DNA of 64,000 nucleotides from Geodermatophilus bullaregiensis (GTDB lineage Bacteria > Actinomycetota > Actinomycetes > Mycobacteriales > Geodermatophilaceae): the NCBI RefSeq assembly GCF_016907675.1, contig NZ_JAFBCJ010000001.1, positions 2,232,001-2,296,000 on the forward strand, read 5' to 3'. Shown here piece by piece: positions 42,268-51,202 of the stretch (its first letter is position 1; each line of letters starts with the position of its first letter). Position numbers and translations under genes: made by a program. The notes beneath the pieces were generated by a model. It ran no database searches, was not told the origin of the DNA, and was given only the letters and a program-made list of their open reading frames with translations.

Positions 42268-42392
42268 CGGAGCCTGGTCGCGCCGAGCCGGGGGCCGGGT
42301 CGGGCGGGACGTGAGGCAGATCTCGCACCCGGACGGGTCGTCGCTGCTCACGGGCCCGTCCCGGGACACGACCCGCCGGGCACGCTGGGGGC

Positions 42393-42527
42393 ATGGAGGA
42401 CACCCCCCGTGAGGACCGGCCGACGCACGACACCCCGGACGAGCGGTCCGAGGGCCCACGCGCCGAGCAGGGCGCCGAGGCCGTCGTGCGCCTGCTCGCC
42501 AACCCCCGCCGCACCCGCCGCCCCTGA
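42393..42527 (+). CDS. Small charged protein (44 aa)
   Basis: A 44-codon frame starts at ATG 42393 with GGGGG just upstream. It begins MEDTPREDRPTHDTPDERSE, is acidic at first, and ends with the basic VVRLLANPRRTRRP. It resembles the other short disordered proteins here, although its tail is basic. The rest of 42268-42682 shows no other gene. Confidence 0.4.
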   Translation: MEDTPREDRPTHDTPDERSEGPRAEQGAEAVVRLLANPRRTRRP

Positions 42528-42682
42528 GCCGGCGGCCGCCGGCGCGCCGTCGTCACACCGGTCCCACCGCTCCCCGGCGTCCCGACCTGCGCGTTCGCCC
42601 CTCGGCACGCAGAGCGACCACCCGTGCCCGGCGCCCGGCGTGCCGCGAACTGCTCCGTCACGGGACGCGGCACGATCACCGC

Positions 42683-43330
42683 GTGACCGCTGCCGCCCTG
42701 CCCCTCGCCGACGCCGACCCCTCGGCCCCGGTCCGCCGCAGCCGCGTGGAGCGGGAGGCGATCGTCCTCGACACCGCCGAGCGGCTGTTCGCCGGCCGCA
42801 GCTCGCGCAGCGTGGGCATGGACGAGCTGGTCCGCGAGACCGGCCTGGGCAAGATGACGGTCTACCGGCTGTTCAAGAGCAAGGACGACCTGGTCGGCGC
42901 CTACCTGGCCCGCAAGGCGGCCACCGTGCTGGCCGGCATCGACGCCGAGCTGGTCCGCCTCCAGGGGGACCCGCGGGCCGCGCTGCTGTCGGTCGTCGAC
43001 GCCGTCGAGCGCGACGTGACGCGCGCCGGCTTCCGCGGCTGCCCCTTCACCAACGTCAGCAGCGAGTACGACGACCCGGAGCACCCGGCACGCAGCGCCG
43101 CGGCGGACTACAAGTTCGAGCTGCACGCCCGCCTCGAGCGGCTGGCCGAGCAGGTCGCTCCCGGGGCCGGCGAGGACCTCGCCGCCCAGGTGCACCTGAT
43201 CATCGACGGCATGTACCTCTCCGGTGGCCTGCTCGGCCCCGACGGCCCGGCCGCGCACGGCCGCGCGCTGGCCGAGCGGCTGGTCGACCTGGCCGTCGCC
43301 GGCTCGGCTCCCGCTCCCCGGCCCGCCTGA
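42683..43330 (+). CDS. TetR/AcrR-family transcriptional regulator
   Basis: This repressor is 215 aa. The N-terminal HTH is clear: AIVLDTAERLFAGRSSRSVG, MDELVRETGLGKMTVYRLFK SKDDLVGAYL. The C-terminal domain includes DVTRAGFRGCPFTNVSSEYD, a segment seen in a TetR_C subfamily, and ends Pro/Ala-rich. GTG at 42683 is the first start. Neighbours give no clear target; the gene stands alone between small ORFs. Whether it binds the etfD/fadE palindromes cannot be said. Confidence 0.85.
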   Translation: MTAAALPLADADPSAPVRRSRVEREAIVLDTAERLFAGRSSRSVGMDELVRETGLGKMTVYRLFKSKDDLVGAYLARKAATVLAGIDAELVRLQGDPRAALLSVVDAVERDVTRAGFRGCPFTNVSSEYDDPEHPARSAAADYKFELHARLERLAEQVAPGAGEDLAAQVHLIIDGMYLSGGLLGPDGPAAHGRALAERLVDLAVAGSAPAPRPA

Positions 43331-43419
43331 CCACCGCCGTCCCCCGCCGGCGCCGGACCCCGCCCGCCGGCCGCACCACTCGCCGGGCAGGGCCGCGCAC
43401 CAGCCCGCAGGATGGGCCG

Positions 43420-43845
43420 GTGACCGTCGACCGCAGCCGCCCCGACCTCGACGACACGACCGTCGAGGGGCTGGGCAGGCTCTCCGAGGCCCTCGAGACG
43501 ATCGAGCAGGCCCGAGGCCAGCTCTACGGGTTCCACCAGCACTCGGGCAAGGCCGACCTGCTCCTGCAGGACGCCGTCGAGCTGTTCCGCAAGGCGGGGC
43601 ACACCCAGCTGGCCGACGACCTCGAGCGCGACCTGGTCGGCCGCAACGTCATCGCCGACCGGTGGACCTTCCAGATCGTCGAGGACTACGACGCCTCCTA
43701 CTGGTCGGTCTTCCGCGCCTTCGACGAGCGGGCGAGGAACGAGCTGTCCGACGGCGACCGGCACGTCCACGAGGCCCGCATGAAGCAGCGCGAGCGCAGC
43801 GCGGGACACCCCGCGCACGAGGCCGGCCCGTCGCTGTCGGGGTGA
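43420..43845 (+). CDS. Conserved hypothetical protein (141 aa, helical)
   Basis: This 141-aa protein is mostly helical and charged, with RLSEALETIEQARGQLYGFH, LLLQDAVELFRKAGHTQLAD and NVIADRWTFQIVEDYDASYW. I recognise the general pattern as a conserved actinobacterial hypothetical protein but not a function. GTG at 43420 is the first start that avoids the upstream Arg/Pro-rich frame. It stands alone after the TetR gene. Confidence 0.75.
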   Translation: MTVDRSRPDLDDTTVEGLGRLSEALETIEQARGQLYGFHQHSGKADLLLQDAVELFRKAGHTQLADDLERDLVGRNVIADRWTFQIVEDYDASYWSVFRAFDERARNELSDGDRHVHEARMKQRERSAGHPAHEAGPSLSG

Positions 43846-43891
43846 CCCTCCCCGGTCGCCGGGCCGCTCCGCGGGCCGCAGACTCGGCGGG

Positions 43892-44077
43892 GTGAGCACC
43901 CGCGAGCAGAAGATGCCCCAGCCGGAGGAGCCGCGCAGCGTCGGCCCGCTCGGCAGCAGCACGTCGGGGCCGCCGGCGCCGGACTCCGAGGGCCCCGGGG
44001 ACGTCGGCCCGGCCGACGGCGCCGCCGGCCCGTCGTACCCGCCGGCGGAGACGGAACCCGCGGCCGACCGCGACTGA
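43892..44077 (+). CDS. Small acidic Pro-rich protein (61 aa)
   Basis: This 61-aa protein (VSTREQKMPQPEEPRSVGPL ... PAADRD) is low-complexity and rich in Pro, Glu, Gly and Ser. GTG at 43892 is preceded by GGCGGGG. Its composition matches the small acidic proteins at 42.1 and 50.2-50.5 kb. Function is unknown. Confidence 0.5.
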   Translation: MSTREQKMPQPEEPRSVGPLGSSTSGPPAPDSEGPGDVGPADGAAGPSYPPAETEPAADRD

Positions 44078-44142
44078 GCCCCGGGGCCGGACGCCCCGGT
44101 GAACGCCGTTTGAGGTCCCGCCGGGGCGGACAGTCCTCCTGC

Positions 44143-44517
44143 GTGACCGCTCCCGGAACGCCTGCCGAGCCCCGGCCCTCAGCGCCGGGCACCGACCCGT
44201 TCGCGACCGGCGCCGCCCCGCACGGGACGGACGCGCCGGCGTCGACGCCGCCCGCCACCACCCGCTCCGGGACGCCGTCCCGTGCGCGGTCGGCCGGCCG
44301 CACGGCCGGCCTGGGCCTGGCGCTGGCCCTGCTGATCGCCGTCACGGTGATCCTGGTGCTGTTCGTCGTCTTCAACGGACAGACCGTGCAGATCAGCCTC
44401 GTCTTCACCGACGTCCAGGCGCCGCTGGTGCTGGCGCTGCTCATCGCCGCCGCGCTCGGGGCACTGATCGCCTCGCTCGCCGGCGCCGTGGTGCGCGCCC
44501 GCCGCCGCAACCGCTGA
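44143..44517 (+). CDS. LapA-domain membrane protein
   Basis: This 124-aa protein has a Pro/Ser/Thr-rich disordered N-terminus (about 55 residues) and then two membrane helices separated by NGQTVQISLVFTDVQAP, the LapA/DUF1049 pattern (FxNxxxVxxxxxxxxxxxPL). It ends with a basic tail RARRRNR. E. coli LapA works in lipopolysaccharide regulation, but the role in actinobacteria is unknown. GTG at 44143 has TCCTCCTGC upstream and no good ribosome site. Confidence 0.82.
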   Translation: MTAPGTPAEPRPSAPGTDPFATGAAPHGTDAPASTPPATTRSGTPSRARSAGRTAGLGLALALLIAVTVILVLFVVFNGQTVQISLVFTDVQAPLVLALLIAAALGALIASLAGAVVRARRRNR

Positions 44518-44533
44518 CCCCCGCTCGGGCCGG

Positions 44534-47104
44534 TCAGCCGGCGACCGTGGCCAGCACCGGAGCGGAACGGACCGGGACCCGCCCGAGGAAGCCCGGGACC
44601 GCCGTGGCGGGCATCGGACGGGCGATGAGGTAGCCCTGCGAGGCGTCGCACCCCATCGCACCCAGGTGGGCCAGCTGCTCGGTGGTCTCGACGCCCTCCG
44701 CCACGACCGTGAGCCGCATCGTGTGGGAGAGCTGGACGATGGCCTCGACGACGGCTGCCGCCTGCGGGTCCACAGGGAGGTCCTCGAGGAACGAGCGGTC
44801 GATCTTGAGCACGTCGACCGGCAGCCGGCGCAGGTACTGCAGGGAGGAGTAGCCGGTGCCGAAGTCGTCCACGGCCAGCCGGACCCCGATGGCCCGCAAC
44901 CGCCGGGCCGCCTCGACCGAGGTCAGGTCGAGGAAGGCGTTCTCGGTCAGCTCGAGCCGGATCCGGTCCGGCGAGGTCCCCGTCTCGGCCAGGACCCGGG
45001 CGACGTCGTCGGCGAAACCGTCGAGGTGGAGCTGCTGGGCGTCGATGTTCACCGACACCCACGGCAGGGGCGCGCCGGCCGCGAGCTCGGCGGGGTCACG
45101 GGCGGCGTCCCACGCGGCGAGGTCCCGGCAGGCCCGCTCGAGCACGCGCCGGCCCAGCGCGACCACGAGACCGGTCTCCAGCGCGACCTCGAGGAAGGCA
45201 GCCGGGGAGAGCAGGCCGCGCGTGGGGTGCTCCCAGCGCGCCAGCGCCTCGAAGCCGAGCACCTCGCCGGTCACCGTCGAGACGACCGGCTGGTAGTACG
45301 GCGACAGCTCGTCGCGGTCCAGGGCCTGGCGCAGGTCCTGCTCGGTCTCCAGCCGGGCGTCGGCGCGGCGGCGGAGCTCCTCGTCGAAGAGCTCGGAGCG
45401 GGCCCGCCCCCGGGCCTTGGCCCAGTACGCCGCCGTGTCGGCGTCGCGCAGCAGGCCGCGGGAGTCCCGCTCACCACGGGACACGGCGACGCCGATGCTC
45501 GCCGAGACGTGCACCGCACGGCCGTCGACGACGACCGGCGCGGCGAGGGCCTCCTCGATGCGCCGGGCCAGCGCCAGGGCGCCCTCGTCGTCGCACTCCG
45601 GCTCGGCGACCACCACGAACTCGTCACCCCCGAAGCGGGAGACGGTGTCCCCCTCACGGACCGCGGTGCGCAGCCGGGTGGCGACCTCGCGGAGGAGGAC
45701 GTCGCCGGCGTCGTGCCCGAGGCTGTCGTTCACCACCTTGAAGTGGTCGACGTCCAGCAGCAGGGCGGCCATCGGGGTGTCGGTGCGGCGGGCGCGCCCG
45801 AGCGCGCGGTCGAGGGTCTCCAGCAGGTACGTGCGGTTGGGCAGCCCGGTGAGCGGGTCGTGGTAGGCCAGCCGCAGGAGGTCGCCCTCGGCGCGCTTGC
45901 GGGCGGAGGCGTCGACCAGCTGCACGAACACCGCCTGGACGGTGCCGTCCTCGTCCCGGTGCAGGGCGATGCTGGCCATCGTCCACAGCACCTCGCCGTC
46001 GCCCCGGACGTAGCGGATCTCCACCGGCACCCCCGGGCCGCCACCCTCCAGCAGCCCGGTCATCCGGGCGTCGTGGGCGGGCCGGTCCTCGCCGTGCACC
46101 AGGTCGGTCAGCGGCGCGGCGGACAGGTCCTCGCGCGTCCGGCCGAGCAACCGGCACAGCGCGTCGTTGACCGCGACGGGACGGTGGTCGGCCGGGTCGA
46201 GGATCGCCATGCCGACGGGTGAGCCGTCGAAGGCGCTGGCGAAGCGGGCGTCGGTCTCCCGCAGGAGGCGGGCCAGGTCGCCGGCCATGCCCGTGACCAC
46301 CAGGCGGTAGGCGTTGAGGGCGTCGGCGAGCCCGCGCGCCTCCCGGCCGTCCCCCACCTCGACCGGCTCGGGCAGCAGGTCGGCGGTCACCACCCGGCCC
46401 TGCCGGACCGCGGTCAGCACGCGCGGCAGGTGGTCCTCGGCGGCCACCCGCGCGGCGTCGGTGAGCCGGACCAGGGCCCGGGTGATGCGGCCGGCCATCA
46501 GGCTGACGGCGAGCACGGCCAGCACCGTGAACAGCAGACCCACGAGGACGCCGGTGCGGCGGGCGGCCGTGACCTCGGCCTGCACCTCGGCGAGGCTGTA
46601 GTCGACCACGACGGTGCCGATGCGGTCGTCGCCCAGCATCAGCGGCAGGGCGGTGTCGAGGTGGTCGGCGTTCTCCAGGACCACGGGCCGTCCGCCGGAG
46701 TCCTCCAGGGCCGCGGCGACCTCGTCGTGCAGCGGCACGGCGGAGAACCGCCGGTCCTCGTCGGGGGTGCCGTCGGCGAGCAGGACGCCGTCCCCGTCCA
46801 GCACGTAGGCGTCGGCGACACCCTCGTGCCGGCGCACGTCCCCGAGCACGTCGTGCAGACCGGAGACGTCCCCCGCCACCACCAGGTTGGTGACGCCGGA
46901 GTCCAGCAGGCTCAGCACCCCGAGGGCGTTCTCCTCGGCGTGGGCCTGCAGCGCCGCGACCTGCTGCTGGATCGCCAGCTGGGTCGTCGCGACCCCGAAG
47001 GGGACGACGACGGCGGCGACGGTGAGGGCGAAGCGGGTGCGCAGGCCCAGTCGCCCGAGGGCGGCCCGGGACCACCGGGCCGCACCGCGGTCAGGGGCGC
47101 GCAT
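44534..47104 (-). CDS. Membrane GGDEF/EAL c-di-GMP protein with PAS
   Basis: This bifunctional c-di-GMP enzyme is 856 aa. Two membrane helices flank a periplasmic/extracytoplasmic sensor of about 135 residues (SLLDSGVTNLVVAGDVSGLH), followed by a HAMP-like linker, a PAS domain (FDGSPVGMAILDPADHRPVA) and a GGDEF domain near residue 490 with an intact SRFGGDEFVVV and I-site RxxD in REGD. The EAL domain near residue 617 has GFEALARWEHP, LTENAFLD, DDFGTGYSSL and KIDRSF, all intact. Both cyclase and phosphodiesterase activities look possible. ATG at 47104 has GAGG upstream and overlaps the end of the PhnD-like lipoprotein gene, so the two are coupled. Confidence 0.9.
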   Translation of the reverse strand: MRAPDRGAARWSRAALGRLGLRTRFALTVAAVVVPFGVATTQLAIQQQVAALQAHAEENALGVLSLLDSGVTNLVVAGDVSGLHDVLGDVRRHEGVADAYVLDGDGVLLADGTPDEDRRFSAVPLHDEVAAALEDSGGRPVVLENADHLDTALPLMLGDDRIGTVVVDYSLAEVQAEVTAARRTGVLVGLLFTVLAVLAVSLMAGRITRALVRLTDAARVAAEDHLPRVLTAVRQGRVVTADLLPEPVEVGDGREARGLADALNAYRLVVTGMAGDLARLLRETDARFASAFDGSPVGMAILDPADHRPVAVNDALCRLLGRTREDLSAAPLTDLVHGEDRPAHDARMTGLLEGGGPGVPVEIRYVRGDGEVLWTMASIALHRDEDGTVQAVFVQLVDASARKRAEGDLLRLAYHDPLTGLPNRTYLLETLDRALGRARRTDTPMAALLLDVDHFKVVNDSLGHDAGDVLLREVATRLRTAVREGDTVSRFGGDEFVVVAEPECDDEGALALARRIEEALAAPVVVDGRAVHVSASIGVAVSRGERDSRGLLRDADTAAYWAKARGRARSELFDEELRRRADARLETEQDLRQALDRDELSPYYQPVVSTVTGEVLGFEALARWEHPTRGLLSPAAFLEVALETGLVVALGRRVLERACRDLAAWDAARDPAELAAGAPLPWVSVNIDAQQLHLDGFADDVARVLAETGTSPDRIRLELTENAFLDLTSVEAARRLRAIGVRLAVDDFGTGYSSLQYLRRLPVDVLKIDRSFLEDLPVDPQAAAVVEAIVQLSHTMRLTVVAEGVETTEQLAHLGAMGCDASQGYLIARPMPATAVPGFLGRVPVRSAPVLATVAG

Positions 47105-48035
47105 CGTCCAGCGCCTCACGCAACTGCAGGACCGGCGCGAGGTCCTCCGGGGTGAGCGCGTCGAACTGGGCGGTGCTGTCGAACTCCTCGAGCACCTCGC
47201 GCCCCCCGGCGGTCTCGTCCAGCGCCGCGAGCACGCCGGTCACCGCCTGCAGCAGCTCGGGATCGAGGCCGACCCGGGCGACGACCCCGTGCCGGGGGAC
47301 CTCGATGGACCGGGCCACCGTGACCAGCTCGTCGGCCCGCGAGCCGGCGTTCTCGGCGAGGTCCTCCTCGCTCAGGGCGCCGGCCGCCACCCGGCCGTCG
47401 AGGACGAGGAAGACGGTGTTCTCGTCGTCGCCGGAGTAGACGTAGCCGACCTCGTCGGGCGCGACGGGGGACACCGGCTCGGCCACCTGGGTGAGCGAGA
47501 GGCCCAGCCCGCGCAGGGTGCTGGAGGGCAGGAACCAGCCGTCGGTGGAGGTCTCCTCCTCGAAGGCGACCGTGTGTCCGAGCAGCTGCTCGGGAGCGGT
47601 GATCCCGCTGTCCCGCCGGGCGACGACGACGCTGTGGTAGGTCGGCTCGCCGTCCTTCCACCGCCGCAGCACGGGGGTGCCGGCACCGCCGAGGACGACG
47701 CCGGTGACGCCGTACATGTTGTCGACGTAGAGGTCCACCTCACCCGAGCGCAGCAGCTCGGCCATCTCCTCGGCCGACTCGGCCACCACGACCTCGCCGC
47801 GGCCGACACCGGCGTCGGCCAGCTGCTCCGCGACGTGGTCGATGAAGGGCTGGAAGACCTCCGCCTCCTCCTCGGGGTCGTCGCTGACCGAACCGATGAC
47901 GAGGGTGGCGCCGTCCTCGGCCGTCGGGGCCGAGGGCGCGGCGGAGGTCCCGGCGGCGTCGGGAGCGGTGGTGCCGCAGGCCGCCAGCACGGTCGTGAGG
48001 GCAGCGGTGGCGAGGGCGGTGGCACGTCGGGTCAC
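47091..48035 (-). CDS. PhnD-like periplasmic-binding lipoprotein paired with GGDEF/EAL
   Basis: This lipoprotein of the phosphate/phosphonate-binding (PhnD-like) superfamily is 314 aa. The signal peptide ends in LTTVLAACGTT (lipobox), and the mature protein has VIGSVSDDPEEEAEVFQPFI, AEEMAELLRSGEVDLYVDNM, and GHTVAFEEETSTDGWFLPSS, typical of this fold. GTG at 48035 is used; earlier in-frame codons give no signal peptide. No ABC permease or ATPase is adjacent. Its 3' end overlaps the GGDEF/EAL start by 14 bp, so it probably delivers a ligand signal to that protein's extracytoplasmic domain. Confidence 0.85.
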   Translation of the reverse strand: MTRRATALATAALTTVLAACGTTAPDAAGTSAAPSAPTAEDGATLVIGSVSDDPEEEAEVFQPFIDHVAEQLADAGVGRGEVVVAESAEEMAELLRSGEVDLYVDNMYGVTGVVLGGAGTPVLRRWKDGEPTYHSVVVARRDSGITAPEQLLGHTVAFEEETSTDGWFLPSSTLRGLGLSLTQVAEPVSPVAPDEVGYVYSGDDENTVFLVLDGRVAAGALSEEDLAENAGSRADELVTVARSIEVPRHGVVARVGLDPELLQAVTGVLAALDETAGGREVLEEFDSTAQFDALTPEDLAPVLQLREALDDARP

Positions 48036-48137
48036 GGGCAGGTGATCGGCACGGCCGGGACGGCGGTTGAGGTCCACCGCCCCCTCCGGGGGAGGGGACC
48101 GGGGTACCCCCCCCGCCGGGGCGGCGGTGGTTGCCCT

Positions 48138-48176
48138 GGTTACCGGTCGGTAATACGTTTTGTTACCGGCGAGTAC
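48138..48176 (+). promoter_or_regulatory. Tandem operator copies upstream of fadE
   Basis: GGTTACCGGTCGGTAAT (48138-48154) and GTTACCGGCGAGTAC (48162-48176) lie 44 to 82 bp before the acyl-CoA dehydrogenase start. The TTACC elements are 23 bp apart. They match the perfect palindrome upstream of etfD (11474-11491), so a common TetR-type regulator is likely. Confidence 0.65.
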
Positions 48177-48219
48177 GACCTCGCCGCCCCACCGGCACGG
48201 AGCACGGGAGCCCCACCGC

Positions 48220-50064
48220 ATGAGCCACTACACCGCGAACCTGCGGGACCTCGAGTTCAACCTGTTCGAGTTCCTCGACACCAAGGACCGGTTCGGCACC
48301 GGCCCGTTCGAGCAGATGGACGCCGAGACGGCCCGCGGCGTGCTCGCCGAGGTCCGCCGGCTGGCCGAGGGGCCGATCGCCGCGTCCTTCACCGACGCCG
48401 ACCGCAACCCGCCGGTGTTCGACCCGGCCACGCACTCGGTGACGCTCCCCGAGAGCTTCAAGGAGTCGGTGCGGGCCATCGAGGACGGCGAGTGGTTCCG
48501 CCTCGACCTGCCCGAGCACCTCGGCGGCTTCGGCGCCCCGCACGCGCTGACCTGGGCCGCCTTCGAGATGGTCCTCGGGGCCAACCCCGCGGTCTTCATG
48601 TACGGCTCGTGGGCCGCGTTCGCCGCGATCCTCGACGAGCTGGGCACCCCCGACCAGAAGCGCCTGGCCGCGCTCATGCTGGAGCACAAGTGGGGCGCGA
48701 CCATGGTGCTCACCGAGCCCGACGCCGGGTCCGACGTCGGCGCCGGCCGCACCAGGGCCGTGCGGCAGGAGGACGGCTCCTGGCACATCACCGGCGTCAA
48801 GCGGTTCATCACCTCGGCCGAGCACGACCTGTCGGACAACATCGTCCACCTGGTGCTGGCCCGTCCCGAGGGCGCGGGGCCGGGCACCAAGGGCCTGTCG
48901 CTGTTCGTCGTCCCCAAGTTCCACGTCGACCTGGAGACCGGCGCGCTCGGCGAGCGCAACGGCGTCCACGTGACCAACGTCGAGCGGAAGATGGGCCTCA
49001 AGGTCTCCACGACCTGCGAGCTCACCTTCGGCGACGGCCCGGTGCCGGCCACGGGCTGGCTGGTCGGCGAGGTGCACGACGGCATCGCGCAGATGTTCGA
49101 GGTCATCGAGCACGCCCGCATGTTCGTGGGCACCAAGGCGATCGCCACCCTGTCGGCCGGCTACCTGCAGGCGCTGGCGTACGCCAAGGAGCGGGTGCAG
49201 GGCGCCGACCTCACCGCGACGTCGAAGGACGCGCCGCGGGTGACCATCACCCACCACCCCGACGTCCGCCGCTCGCTGATGCTGCAGAAGGCCTACGCCG
49301 AGGGCATGCGGGCGCTGTACCTCTACGCCGCGACGTTCCGCGACCGGGTGACCGAGGCCGAGGCCGCCGGCACCGCCGACAGCGAGGAGGCCCGCCTGGC
49401 CGCCCGGGTCAACGACCTGCTGCTGCCGGTGGTCAAGGGCTTCGGCTCGGAGCGGGCCACCCAGCTGCTCACCGCCGAGTCGCTGCAGACCCTCGGCGGC
49501 TCGGGCTACCTGCAGGACCACCCGATCGAGCAGTACATCCGCGACTCCAAGATCGACACCCTCTACGAGGGGACGACGGCGATCCAGGGCCAGGACTTCT
49601 TCTTCCGCAAGGTCGTCAGGGACGGCGGCGTCGCGCTGACCTGGCTGGCCACGCAGATCCAGGCCACGATCGAGGCCGAGGCCGGCAACGGCCGGCTCAA
49701 GGAGGAGCGGGCGCACCTGGCCACCGCCCTCGGCGAGGTCCAGGCGATGCTCACCGCGATGTTCGGGCACCTGACCGCCGCCCAGCAGGACGCGACCAGC
49801 CTCTACAAGGTCGGCCAGAACACCTCCCGGCTGCTGCTGGCCGTCGGCGACCTGGTCACCGCGTGGCTGCTGGTCCGCCAGTCCGAGGTCGCGCTGGCCG
49901 CGCTGGCCGGCGAGGTGGGCGAGCGGGACCGGCACTTCTACGAGGGCAAGCTCGCCGCCACCCGCTTCTTCACCACCCAGGTGCTGCCGCGCCTGGCCGG
50001 TGAGCGGGCGATCGTGGGGGCCACCGACAACGCCCTCATGGAGGTCCCCGAGGCCGCCTTCTGA
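48220..50064 (+). CDS. Acyl-CoA dehydrogenase, FadE5-like
   Basis: This FAD-dependent beta-oxidation enzyme is 614 aa, the length of the FadE5-type subfamily (larger than standard 380-aa dehydrogenases). It has [29 protein letters not shown] (ligand/FAD motif), [52 protein letters not shown] (C-terminal signature) and an extra C-terminal helical domain. ATG at 48220 was chosen over a TTG at 48160, which lies inside the operator region. The promoter holds two copies of the etfD-type operator. Electrons would pass through ETF to EtfD, encoded near the left of the window. Confidence 0.93.
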   Translation: MSHYTANLRDLEFNLFEFLDTKDRFGTGPFEQMDAETARGVLAEVRRLAEGPIAASFTDADRNPPVFDPATHSVTLPESFKESVRAIEDGEWFRLDLPEHLGGFGAPHALTWAAFEMVLGANPAVFMYGSWAAFAAILDELGTPDQKRLAALMLEHKWGATMVLTEPDAGSDVGAGRTRAVRQEDGSWHITGVKRFITSAEHDLSDNIVHLVLARPEGAGPGTKGLSLFVVPKFHVDLETGALGERNGVHVTNVERKMGLKVSTTCELTFGDGPVPATGWLVGEVHDGIAQMFEVIEHARMFVGTKAIATLSAGYLQALAYAKERVQGADLTATSKDAPRVTITHHPDVRRSLMLQKAYAEGMRALYLYAATFRDRVTEAEAAGTADSEEARLAARVNDLLLPVVKGFGSERATQLLTAESLQTLGGSGYLQDHPIEQYIRDSKIDTLYEGTTAIQGQDFFFRKVVRDGGVALTWLATQIQATIEAEAGNGRLKEERAHLATALGEVQAMLTAMFGHLTAAQQDATSLYKVGQNTSRLLLAVGDLVTAWLLVRQSEVALAALAGEVGERDRHFYEGKLAATRFFTTQVLPRLAGERAIVGATDNALMEVPEAAF

Positions 50065-50161
50065 TCGAGGGCCGACAGCTCTGCACGGCGGCCGCCGGCC
50101 GTTTCGGGGGCCCCGCGGAGGGCATGGCCCCGGGGACAGCGCCGTCGCACAGGAGGCTCCC

Positions 50162-50374
50162 GTGACCGACCCCCAGGGCAGCGACCGGATCCAGCAGGAC
50201 GTCCCCACCGCGTCGGGCAGCGGCGACGACAGCAGCACCGGCACGGGCTTCGACGAGGTCCCCCTCACCGCCGACGAGGCGATCGAGCGGGACGCCGCCT
50301 CGGGTGACGACCTGCCGGCCAAGGCCGACACCGACGCCGCGATCGCCGAGCGCGCGACCCCCGACAGCACCTGA
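50162..50374 (+). CDS. Small acidic disordered protein (70 aa)
   Basis: This 70-aa protein (VTDPQGSDRIQQDVPTASGS ... AIAERATPDST) is rich in Asp, Ser, Thr and Gly. GTG at 50162 has AGGAGG upstream. The next gene, also small and acidic, starts 11 bp after its stop. The pair is conserved in style with the other small acidic proteins here. I recognise no domain. Confidence 0.65.
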   Translation: MTDPQGSDRIQQDVPTASGSGDDSSTGTGFDEVPLTADEAIERDAASGDDLPAKADTDAAIAERATPDST

Positions 50375-50385
50375 GAGGACCTGGC

Positions 50386-50574
50386 ATGACCGAGCCCGAG
50401 AACAGCGGTTACAACGACTCCCCCGCCACCTCCGACCCGGACGGCGACCTGGTCGACGGCACGCCGGGCCACGACCGCGGGGACGGTGGCGAGAAGGACA
50501 CGGTCACGCTGACCACCGACGACGAGGCCCAGCGCGACGACCTCCCCATCCGCGGCGGCAACGAGGCCGGCTAG
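50386..50574 (+). CDS. Small acidic disordered protein (62 aa)
   Basis: This 62-aa protein begins MTEPENSGYNDSPATSDPDG and ends PIRGGNEAG. It is highly acidic with no hydrophobic core. ATG at 50386 has GAGAGGA upstream and follows the 70-aa gene by 11 bp, suggesting a two-gene unit. Function is unknown; such proteins may act as stress hydrophilins, which is only a guess. Confidence 0.6.
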   Translation: MTEPENSGYNDSPATSDPDGDLVDGTPGHDRGDGGEKDTVTLTTDDEAQRDDLPIRGGNEAG

Positions 50575-50596
50575 CGGGCCGCAGGAAGGTCCTCCT

Positions 50597-51202
50597 TCAG
50601 ATCCACCCGTGGCGGCGGGCGACCTCCACGGCGGCGTGCCGGTTGGCCGCGCCGAGCTTGCCGGCGGCCGAGGACAGGTGGTTGCGCACCGTACCCGGCG
50701 ACAGGTGGGCGCGGGCGGCGATCTCCTCCACCGGGGCGCCGCCCGCCGCCAGCTCCAGGACGTCGGCCTCGCGCGGTGTGAGCGGGCTGTCGCCGGCACT
50801 GATCGCCTCGGCGGCCAGCTCGGGGTCGACGTAGCGCCCGCCGCGGGCGACGGTGCGGACGACGTCGGTGAGCACCGGCGCGCTGACCGTCTTGGGCAGG
50901 AAACCGCGCACACCGGCCGCCAGCGCACGCTTGAGGTGCCCGGCCCGGCCGTGCCCGGTGACGATGACGACCGCGCAGCCGGGCAGCACGGCCGCCAGCT
51001 CGCCGGCGACGGAGATGCCGTCCCGGTCGGGCATCTGCAGGTCCAGGACCGCGACGTCGGGCGTGTGCGCCCGCGCCATGGCCAGCGCCTCGCCCCCGGA
51101 GGCGGCCTGGGCCACGACCTCGAGGTCGTCCTCCAGCGCGAGCAGCGCGGCCAGCGCGGACCGGATGAGGTTCTCGTCGTCGGCGAGCAGCACCCGGATC
51201 AC
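50597..51202 (-). CDS. DesR/NarL-type response regulator
   Basis: This receiver-HTH protein is 201 aa. The receiver has LLADDENLIRSALAALL, phospho-acceptor Asp54 in VAVLDLQMPDRDG, Thr in VIVTGHGRAG and Lys in GFLPKTVSAP. The LuxR HTH reads LTPREADVLELAAGGAPVEE...LSPGTVRNHLSSAAGKLGA. The GTG overlaps the kinase stop by 4 bp, forming a kinase-regulator pair like DesK/DesR. It is encoded with an ABC-2 exporter, the probable target. Confidence 0.92.
   Translation of the reverse strand: MIRVLLADDENLIRSALAALLALEDDLEVVAQAASGGEALAMARAHTPDVAVLDLQMPDRDGISVAGELAAVLPGCAVVIVTGHGRAGHLKRALAAGVRGFLPKTVSAPVLTDVVRTVARGGRYVDPELAAEAISAGDSPLTPREADVLELAAGGAPVEEIAARAHLSPGTVRNHLSSAAGKLGAANRHAAVEVARRHGWI

Noticed and set aside
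42683-43330. TetR gene as the regulator of the etfD/fadE operators
   Set aside because: It is not adjacent to either gene and no such palindrome precedes it, so there is no sequence evidence linking them.
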